From the NCBI GenBank assembly GCA_025465385.1, contig JAODNG010000361.1, positions 1 through 5,509 of the forward strand: a stretch of DNA of 5,509 nucleotides, given 5' to 3'. A program made the translations under genes and the position numbers. Under the pieces are notes generated by a model. The model did no database searches, was not told the origin of the DNA, and saw only the letters and a program-made list of their open reading frames with translations. This stretch comes from Pseudonocardiales bacterium (GTDB lineage: Bacteria > Actinomycetota > Actinomycetes > Mycobacteriales > Pseudonocardiaceae). Below, in pieces: positions 1 through 5,145 of the stretch. Numbering within the stretch: the first letter of the stretch is position 1; the number at the start of each line of letters is the position of its first letter.

Positions 1-4
1 CCGA

Positions 5-19
5 CATCACAAACCCTCC
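5..19 (-). promoter_or_regulatory. Ribosome binding site and start codon of a gene leaving the window
   Basis: On the minus strand the sequence reads GGAGGG (14-19), six bases, then ATG (7-5). This is the same GGAGGG plus six-base spacing seen in front of gene B. Only two codons lie in the window, so the product cannot be named. It is probably the start of another minus-strand gene downstream of gene B; a chance match is possible. Confidence 0.3.
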
Positions 20-235
20 GGCGCAGGTCAGCCGAGACTCAAAACGACCGTCTCGCCGTATCTATAGTCGCCGTTTGCGTCGATCTGCCTGTTGGGATCA
101 AGACGCACGCCAGTCTGGTAGCTCGCCGGACCGCTTCGATGGGTTTCACCCCTGCGCGGCCCTTCGGGTGGGCTCGACGTTCCCGGCCGGGTGACCGCCC
201 AGCGTCAGAGGTACGGGCCACCGGCTGCGCAGCAA

Positions 236-528
236 TTACGTGGCGAGCGGCTCCGTTACAGGCCGCGACCGCGTCGTCAACGTCGCCATATCGGGGATAT
301 GCCGCAGGCAGCGGGGCTTACTGTCGGGATCGGTGCCGGTGACCTTCTTAAGCCCTTGGCGCCGGCCCGGTCCACCGCAACCTTCACCCCGGCAAAGATC
401 GCGCCGTTGGGCCTGGCTCGCGCCGCCGCAAACTGCAGGTAGTCATCCAGCACCGGCACGCCCAAGCGCACCAGCAACTCACCACACAAGTCTGTCGAAC
501 GAGTCAGACACGGATTAATCGCAGCCAT
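236..528 (-). pseudogene. Gene B: probable tyrosine recombinase N-terminal remnant, frameshifted
   Basis: An ATG at 528-526 follows a strong GGAGGG (535-540) at six bases' spacing. Residues 17-41 (ELLVRLGVPVLDDYL, then FAAARARPN) look like the N-terminal SAM-like, core-DNA-binding segment of the short tyrosine recombinases common in actinomycete mobile elements, where a leucine-rich 'RLG.PVLD.YL.F.AARARPN' pattern opens the protein; this is from memory of the family. After residue 41 the likeness fades. The first frame runs on to 277. Restoring one base near 352 gives instead a coding-like continuation (GLKKVTGTDPDSKP, then LRHIPDMATL) ending at a TAA at 236-238, 97 residues in all. The catalytic R-H-R-Y domain is absent, so it cannot be an active recombinase. 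The start lies inside the end of gene A, which suggests translational coupling. It could instead be a small unrelated protein. Confidence 0.45.
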
Positions 529-970
529 GCGGAACCCTCCATCTCCACGGACGGAAGGTCCCGCAGACCCGCCGGCACGTCCGCAAGGATCACCCGCATA
601 TCAAGCATGATCGGACACCTAGCTGGTGCCGTGGCCCGTCCGGCGGGACCCGCTCCATATCGGAGGGACAATTGGCGGTCCGAAGAGGCGGCGAACTGCA
701 CCGAGCCCGGCAGCTCGGTCGGCCGATGACCAGCGCCAGGGCCTACCTCGTCGTTGAGTAAGTCGAGGACCTGTCGAAGAGGCGATCGACGGGGGACCCG
801 ACACGCTCGGCCTCGGCGGCGGCGATAGTGGCCGCGTCCTGCCACCGTGTCGCGGCCGCGAATAGATCATCGGCGGTCATCCCTACCAGCTGCTCGCGCG
901 TGATCCCCATTGTCGTGAGTAGATCATCAAGGCGAGGTTTTTGGGTGGTGGACGCGTGGTCCTGGGTCAT
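504..970 (-). pseudogene. Gene A: unrecognised small gene with one frameshift
   Basis: I do not recognise this family. The start is well supported: AAGGAG (977-982) stands six bases before ATG (970-968). The unbroken frame ends after 75 residues at 743. Restoring one base near 779-781 turns the break into DRLLRQVLDLL and keeps the frame open to 504, giving about 155 residues. Residues 12-75 look helical and acidic (DDLLTTMGITREQL, ADDLFAAATRW); the second half looks like beta strands (PGSVQF, QLSLRYG, MLDMRVILADVP). GC at third positions is high on both sides of the break, as expected of one coding sequence. No membrane segment, signal peptide or catalytic motif is visible. Its end overlaps the start of gene B by 25 bases, so the two were probably one operon. 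The weakest stretch (about 620-640) may hide a further change. Confidence 0.45.
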
Positions 971-1453
971 GGTGATCTCCTTAGTAGTGTTCGCCGCACG
1001 TCATGCGGATGTCACGCACAGCGGCGCCAGCCGCAGGTGGACTGACCCGCGCACCGGGGGCGAGCCGGCTAGCGATCCGGAAGTAAACCATGGCCGACGA
1101 CATCCACCCCCACGGCGTAAACGGCACTGTGGCATTAAGACGAAGAGCGTCCTCAGCCGTGCACCAAAGCGGGGAGCAGGCCTCGGACACTCTGGATAAC
1201 CGAAACAAACCGGTCATCTAAAGGCCTACTGCGTGGCTTCTGGGGGAGCAGGCACCTGGTTGTGCTTCTGGAGATGGCCTTGGCCGCGGGGATCGTCAGC
1301 GCCAGGTACGGGGGCGGTCGCCGATTCCCACACGCGTAGTGGGATCCGTGCCCAGCGGGCGGCTCACCAGCCCTGCTGGACGCCACTCAAGCGATAACCT
1401 GTCCAGCCAACCCGAGCGTCAGGACAGAGGGCCAGAGACACTGAACTATCACG

Positions 1454-1487
1454 GGGTGGTCCTCCCACGTTCAGAGCCGGACCACCC
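1454..1487. repeat. Perfect 9-bp inverted repeat, 16-bp spacer
   Basis: GGGTGGTCC (1454-1462) is matched by GGACCACCC (1479-1487). The RNA could form a GC-rich hairpin with a 16-base loop. No T-run follows on either strand, so a classic intrinsic terminator is not supported. It could be a regulator site or the relic of a mobile-element end. Confidence 0.45.
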
Positions 1488-1489
1488 AT

Positions 1490-1700
1490 CGATCCACATA
1501 ACCGAGATCGTACTTGGCCGTGATCAATTCGTGCTGAAGAGCGGCGGCGTCACGAGTATTGACGGGTTACAACTCGGAGTCGTCCAGCACGCCTCCGGCC
1601 GCCAATCCCTGGCCCTGCTCCGAGCGCTCGACGCCGCTGCGCCAACGCCGAGGAGCTCGCAGCCGCGACCATGTCGAGACGCACCAACATTCAGACGCCG
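1490..1700 (+). pseudogene. Coding-like stretch, possible gene remnant
   Basis: Codons here have actinobacterial third-position bias and read HITEIVLGRDQFVLKSGG, then QSLALLRALDAAA. In that frame the following residues turn into proline- and arginine-rich sequence. One restored base near 1638 gives instead a smooth continuation, ANAEELAAATMSRR, typical of an alanine-rich helix. No start with a ribosome binding site is clear, and I recognise no family. It may be a fragment of a gene that once lay upstream of the lipoxygenase, or chance open frame in GC-rich DNA. Confidence 0.25.
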
Positions 1701-1790
1701 ACACGAGGTCAGAATCCAGATGCCGTCCGCACCTGCCGACCCCGCCTTCGCAGATGCAACAGTCTCGCTAATCGATGTATTTAGCCCCAC

Positions 1791-1816
1791 GTGCTCCGCT
1801 TCTTTATACGGAGCAC
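1791..1816. promoter_or_regulatory. Perfect 8-bp inverted repeat upstream of the lipoxygenase, possible operator
   Basis: GTGCTCCG (1791-1798) and CGGAGCAC (1809-1816) are perfect inverted copies around an AT-rich 10-bp spacer, CTTCTTTATA. Arm centres are 18 bp apart, and the site ends 67 bases before the lipoxygenase ATG. The geometry suits a dimeric regulator of TetR or GntR type, and the AT-rich centre could sit at a promoter. No regulator gene is in the window, so the role is inferred from position and symmetry only. It could also fold as a hairpin in the leader RNA. Confidence 0.45.
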
Positions 1817-1870
1817 CAGCCTAGGGACGCTCGCATGCCACCGTCCGGGATCCGAGCGTCCACCAAGGCT

Positions 1871-1876
1871 GAGGAG
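1871..1876 (+). promoter_or_regulatory. Ribosome binding site of the lipoxygenase
   Basis: GAGGAG lies seven bases before the ATG at 1884. It decides the start: an in-frame GTG at 1791 would add 31 residues, but that GTG is part of the inverted repeat, and the added residues look like translated leader (arginine- and proline-rich). Confidence 0.75.
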
Positions 1877-1883
1877 AAAAGCC

Positions 1884-3440
1884 ATGACCGGAGAAGACGC
1901 TCCGGCGATCAGCAGGGAGCTGGCGATGATACCGTGGGGCCTACGCCGGAGGCTTTGGAATCTTATTGCGATCTCGAAGTACCGGGCCAACCGACCGGTG
2001 GCGATCCCGGTGCCGGTCGGCAACGATCGACCGATCACCGACGTCAGTTTTGTAAGCCAGTTCCCGGGTATCCCCATACACAATATCCGGGTGGCGGATC
2101 GCGTCCCAGCCGATGAGGCGTCGCGGCTCAAGTACTACTTCTACGAGTTCCAGGTAGCTATGTACCGCCTGCTTCCGCCGATGCAACCGGGTTTGCCGGA
2201 CATGGCCGAGAATCCGGACCAGGCCCTGTTCGAGGCGTACACGCCGGCTCATCGGCGCTGCTTCCCGGTCCCCGTGCTGCCGCCGGAGTACCAGGGCGAG
2301 GTAGATCTCGGTTTCCTCGCCGTCGCCGGCCCGTACGCCGGCTACCTCGAGCGGACACCCGACGGGGACTACCAGTGGGATCTACGGCAGCTGGCACGCT
2401 ATGAGCACCATGACGGGCTGCGCTCGCTCGGACTGCGCGTGCTCTTTCGGTCCAACGAGCCGACATCGAAGCTGGAGGCGGTACGGATCGACTGCGAGCT
2501 TGGATCGTGCCAGCCAACCGATCTCACTTGGGGGCCCGCGAAGCAGCTCGCACTCTGCGCGGTCACCAACCACGTGTCCCTGGTGCGCCACTTCAACTGG
2601 GTGCATCTCGCGGTCGGCGGGCCCTTCGCCCTCGCCACCCGGAACTGCCTCGACGCCCGGCACCCCCTGCGCCGCCTGCTGTGGCCGCACATGTTCGGGA
2701 CGCAGTACAGCAACCAGATCGTCACGAAGGGCCAGATGGCCAAGGGTGGGGACTTCGAGACCGTCTTCAGCTTTACGCACACCGGAATGTGCGAGCTGTT
2801 CGAGGACAGTTACCAAGCCTACGACATTACCGTGCTAGACCCAGAGCGGGACGCCGAGCGCCGCGGGCTCGGCTGCGCCGGCTTTGACACCCCCAGCCTC
2901 AGCAACCAGCGGGCGATCTTTGATGTGCTGCATGCGCACGCCGCCCGTTATCTGGCTCTGTACTACTCCTCCGATCAGGATCTGCGCACCGACGCCTCCG
3001 TCGTCAACTGGCTGACCTTGCTCGACCGGCTGATCCCGAACGGAATACGCGTTTTCCGCGGCGACGAGATCACAATCGCCGGCACGGCTCGGCTGATCGC
3101 CGCCCTCAGCTATCTCGCCACGGTGCAGCACGACGTCCTCGGCACCGGCCTGTGGAACTACCAGATGTGGAGTCGCGTGCAGCCGGTCAGGGTCTACAAG
3201 AACGGCCGGCGCACGCCCGTCGACGTGTACCAGCGGCTGGTGAACGCAAATTTCAATCTGAACGTCAAACGCGCTGCGCTCATGCAAGACTTCGGATACC
3301 TGGCGCTGGACGCCCAGGCCGCCGCCGAGTTCCGTACTTTTCAGCAGGAACTCGCAAATTTGCAGACTCGACTGTCCCAGGAGCCTTTCGCTCATTGGAA
3401 GGTATACCCGACCATGCTCGAGGCGAACATCAATGCGTGA
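1884..3440 (+). CDS. Lipoxygenase-family protein (non-heme metal fatty-acid dioxygenase)
   Basis: The 518-residue product is an intact, soluble lipoxygenase catalytic domain without an N-terminal PLAT domain or signal peptide, as in other short bacterial lipoxygenases. Lipoxygenases add O2 to polyunsaturated fatty acids to give hydroperoxides. Landmarks in order: WGPAK (216-220), the metal-helix histidines H230, H236 and H241 (HFNWVH), GGPFALATRN (245-254), HPLRRLLWPH (260-269), FETVFSFTHTGM (291-302), the ARYLALYYSSDQDL block (354-367), and the second metal helix with H416 (LATVQHDVLGTG). The C-terminal end, YPTMLEANINA, corresponds to the tail whose terminal carboxylate binds the metal. Oddities: the last residue is Ala where Ile is usual, and Gly420 stands where many members have Asn four residues after the third His. 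The gene starts at ATG 1884 behind GAGGAG and is followed after 36 bases by a heme-peroxidase remnant, so the two probably formed an operon. Family assignment is strong; substrate, metal and position of oxygenation are unknown. Confidence 0.92.
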   Translation: MTGEDAPAISRELAMIPWGLRRRLWNLIAISKYRANRPVAIPVPVGNDRPITDVSFVSQFPGIPIHNIRVADRVPADEASRLKYYFYEFQVAMYRLLPPMQPGLPDMAENPDQALFEAYTPAHRRCFPVPVLPPEYQGEVDLGFLAVAGPYAGYLERTPDGDYQWDLRQLARYEHHDGLRSLGLRVLFRSNEPTSKLEAVRIDCELGSCQPTDLTWGPAKQLALCAVTNHVSLVRHFNWVHLAVGGPFALATRNCLDARHPLRRLLWPHMFGTQYSNQIVTKGQMAKGGDFETVFSFTHTGMCELFEDSYQAYDITVLDPERDAERRGLGCAGFDTPSLSNQRAIFDVLHAHAARYLALYYSSDQDLRTDASVVNWLTLLDRLIPNGIRVFRGDEITIAGTARLIAALSYLATVQHDVLGTGLWNYQMWSRVQPVRVYKNGRRTPVDVYQRLVNANFNLNVKRAALMQDFGYLALDAQAAAEFRTFQQELANLQTRLSQEPFAHWKVYPTMLEANINA

Positions 3441-3464
3441 CCCGTTTCCAGGACACGCGACCAC

Positions 3465-3470
3465 GGGAGA
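3465..3470 (+). promoter_or_regulatory. Ribosome binding site of the peroxidase remnant
   Basis: GGGAGA stands six bases before ATG 3477 in the 36-base gap after the lipoxygenase stop. No promoter or terminator is visible in the gap, which supports co-transcription of the two genes. Confidence 0.55.
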
Positions 3471-3476
3471 CAGTTC

Positions 3477-3927
3477 ATGAGCAAGTCTGCCCTCCGCCGG
3501 GCGTTCGCCAAGCTGGCCGTCGCGATCGATCGGCGCCGCCGCTGGGAGCAGTTCCCGACACCGGTGTCCTTGGCTTTGCTGATGGGTCTCCGGGGTTCGC
3601 TGCGCGAGCAGAACCTGTACGAGACCAACGAAGCGGCGTTCCGGCCGCAGCTCGATCCGCGGCCGGCGCCCGGTGGCTCACCGCCCGCACCGTCGACGGC
3701 ACCTACAATGACCTGTCTGTCCCGGCGATGGGGCCGCGGGACCGCGGTTCGGGCGCAACGTCCCGCTGCGCCGCACACGGCGGGAGCGCGGCGAGAGGTT
3801 GATGAGACCGAACCCGTGCGTCGTGAGCACAGCCTTGCTCGCCCGCGGTCCGCAGATTCCTCTGACAGACCTCGTCCTACGAATGGCACACGATCCGGCG
3901 CCTGGCAGGCGAGCTATCCTGAGTTGA
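3477..3927 (+). pseudogene. Animal-type heme peroxidase / alpha-dioxygenase-like gene, frameshifted and truncated
   Basis: Three reading frames carry consecutive blocks of one known family. Frame 1 (3477 to about 3669) gives WEQFPTPVSLALL and LREQNLYET. Frame 2 (about 3668-3745) gives RWLTARTVDGTYNDL and MGPRDRG. Frame 3 (3745-3927) gives RFGRNVPL, then RPNPCVVSTALLAR. The same order (W..LP, L..L..LR, RTxDGxxND, FGRN, PxPxVVxTxLLxR) is found in the N-terminal part of plant alpha-dioxygenases and bacterial members of the peroxidase-cyclooxygenase superfamily, which oxygenate fatty acids using heme. Each switch is explained by one missing base. Likeness ends around 3870-3890 and a stop comes at 3925-3927, just before the segment where the family has its distal heme histidine (HDW). 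The proximal histidine and nearly all of the catalytic domain are missing, so no active enzyme can be made. It follows the lipoxygenase in a likely operon and abuts the 3' end of htpX. Confidence 0.8.
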
Positions 3928-4820
3928 TCACATCCGGTGACCGGGAACCATGGCGCGCAGACGTGCGATGCGGTCCCTGGTGTCGGGATGGGTGGAGAAC
4001 ATCCGCATGAGGTTCGCCCGGAGAACGGGTTGACGATCATCAGCGCGCTGACCGGCGCGGTGTTCGCGGTCGGTTGCAGCGGTCTGGTCTGCACGGCTCG
4101 TTCGATCTTTGCCAGGGCGTCGGCCAAAGCTATCGGGTCGCCGGTGACTTCGGCTCCTGAGGTGTCCGCGGCATATTCGCGGGACCGGCTGATGGCGGCC
4201 TGGATCAGCCCGGCGGCCAGCGGGCCAAGCAGGGCAATCAGGAGGATCTCGAGGAAACGGGCGCCGGAGTCCTCCTCGTTTCCGCCGAACCCGAACACCG
4301 CGCCGAGCTGCGCGACGTTGACCAGGATCATGATCATGCTGGCCAGTCCGGCCGCGACTGAGGCGATGAGAATGTCGCGGTTGCTGACGTGGCTGATCTC
4401 GTGCCCCAAAACCCCGCGCAACTCGCGCTCGTCGAGTACGTCGAGGATTCCAGTGGTGACACAGACCGCAGCGTGCGACGGGCTGCGGCCGGTGGCGAAC
4501 GCGTTGGGGGTCGAGCTGGGACTGATGTAGACCCGAGGCATTGGCAGGCCCCGCCGCGAAACCAATTCGGCGATGGTCGCGTGCAGCCGCGGTGCCTGCT
4601 CCGGGGTGACTCGCTCCGCCCGCATCGCCCGCAGTGCGAGCTTGTCGGAGTAGAAGTACGACACCCCGTTGATGCCCAGCGCCAACAGCCCCGCGAGCAG
4701 TAGACCGGTAGTCCCGCCCAGCACCTGGCCGGCCAGCAAGATCAGAGCAGACAGACTTCCGAGGAGCAGTGCCGTCTTGAGGGCGTTGCCCATGCCGTGC
4801 ATCGACTTACGGCGGTTCAT
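3928..4820 (-). CDS. htpX: HtpX-type M48 membrane zinc metalloprotease, frameshifted near the C-terminus
   Basis: HtpX is a membrane-bound heat-shock protease that cleaves misfolded membrane proteins, with its active site facing the cytoplasm. Two hydrophobic segments lie near the N-terminus (about 13-33 and 36-56) and two further on (about 149-175 and 188-205). The zinc site is HEISH (140-144), with the third ligand Glu215 in SRSREYAADTSGA; PNAFATGR (105-112) is the conserved family segment. The unbroken frame runs to 3678 (380 residues), but after NPFSG (264-268) it is not HtpX. Restoring one base near 4016-4019 yields NLMRMFSTHPDTRDRIARLR, the usual HtpX ending, stopping at 3928-3930 (297 residues, close to the normal size of about 290). 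As read, the protein keeps its catalytic residues but carries a foreign tail of about 110 residues. Start: ATG 4820 or, equally possible, ATG 4802 (MHGMGNALKTALLLG), which matches family N-termini better. Function is certain; whether the frameshift is real is not. Confidence 0.93.
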
Positions 4821-4992
4821 GTCTTCATCTTGTGTTGCGGTTGGTGCTATGGCTTTGCCCTGACAGCGGGAATTGAAGGGCGACGGTCCACCTGGTGGGG
4901 CAAGCGCCCCCAGACACCGGTAATCGCGATCGAGCGCTCGGGGCAGCGTTATTTTGGCTGAGGGTGGTCAAACTTGACCGCGGATTGGTGCC
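4821..4992. other. Upstream region of htpX
   Basis: No gene is visible. The sequence holds a short GC-rich hairpin (GGGGC 4897-4901 with GCCCC 4906-4910), a 10-bp palindrome CGAGCGCTCG (4931-4940), and the short palindrome at 4966-4979 listed separately. The htpX promoter should lie here, but I find no clear -35/-10 pair. The ribosome binding site before ATG 4820 is weak. Confidence 0.4.
4966..4979. repeat. Short palindrome GGTCAA-AC-TTGACC
   Basis: Six-base perfect arms flank two bases. It lies 13 bases past the stop of the transposase-like remnant, where the end of an insertion sequence would be expected, so it could belong to a former terminal inverted repeat. A matching second end was not found in the window. 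Confidence 0.3.
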
Positions 4993-5145
4993 CTAGATCA
5001 GATGGCGGGCCAGTTCGGTGAAGATCGCTGTGAGCCGATGACGTCGATTGAGATCCGCGCCGAGTCCGTAGTGGCCGCGACGGAGGTTCTACACAAGGGC
5101 ATGCCCGGCACTGATCACCCATACCAACCGTCTTATGCCGGGCAT
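4993..5145 (-). pseudogene. C-terminal remnant of a transposase-like protein
   Basis: One minus-strand frame reads RRLVWVISAGHALV, then a stop codon (TAG, 5089-5091), then NLRRGHYGLGADLN, followed by RLTAIFTELARHLI and a TAG stop at 4993-4995. The pattern 'Q-NLRRGHYEL...RL..AF.ELA' is familiar to me as the C-terminal tail of some actinobacterial DDE transposases; the internal TAG sits where that pattern has Gln (CAG), a one-base change. I cannot name the IS family. Upstream of about 5145 the likeness is lost. It is non-functional debris from an insertion element. Confidence 0.4.
5101..5145. repeat. Perfect 10-bp inverted repeat, 25-bp spacer
   Basis: ATGCCCGGCA (5101-5110) pairs with TGCCGGGCAT (5136-5145). 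It lies in the upstream part of the transposase-like remnant and could fold into a hairpin. The left arm overlaps a second palindrome, GGGCATGCCC (5098-5107). Role unknown. Confidence 0.4.

Larger units (their letters stand above)
971..1883. other. Region without a convincing gene, upstream of the lipoxygenase
   Basis: No frame on either strand gives a recognisable protein. A minus-strand frame of 78 codons (981-1217) ends exactly at the ribosome binding site of gene A but has no ribosome binding site of its own. A plus-strand frame (1339-1824) is coding-like only in part. Two inverted repeats (1454-1487 and 1791-1816) are the clearest structures. The stretch is best read as degraded genes plus the control region of the lipoxygenase operon. 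Confidence 0.5.

Noticed and set aside
140..205. GC-rich stretch with short hairpins near the left end, considered as a group II intron or transposon end
   Set aside because: No domain V-like hairpin, no reverse-transcriptase fragment and no matching repeat elsewhere.
981..1217. 78-codon minus-strand open frame just upstream of gene A
   Set aside because: It has no ribosome binding site and no recognisable motif. Its stop overlapping the gene A ribosome binding site is suggestive but not enough.
1339..1824. 161-codon plus-strand open frame before the lipoxygenase, taken as a whole gene
   Set aside because: No ribosome binding site, uneven composition, rich in Pro, Arg and Ser at both ends, and it runs through the inverted repeat at 1791-1816. 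Only the middle part is kept as a possible remnant.
1791..1883. GTG start adding 31 residues to the lipoxygenase
   Set aside because: No ribosome binding site before it, and the ATG at 1884 has GAGGAG at ideal distance.
3152..3802. 216-codon plus-strand frame covering the lipoxygenase end and the peroxidase
   Set aside because: Its first two thirds are an out-of-frame shadow of the lipoxygenase and peroxidase genes; only about 3668-3745 carries peroxidase sequence.
3678..3927. C-terminal extension of HtpX as a true domain
   Set aside because: The sequence is Arg- and Pro-rich, antisense to the peroxidase remnant, and the normal HtpX ending exists intact in the next frame.
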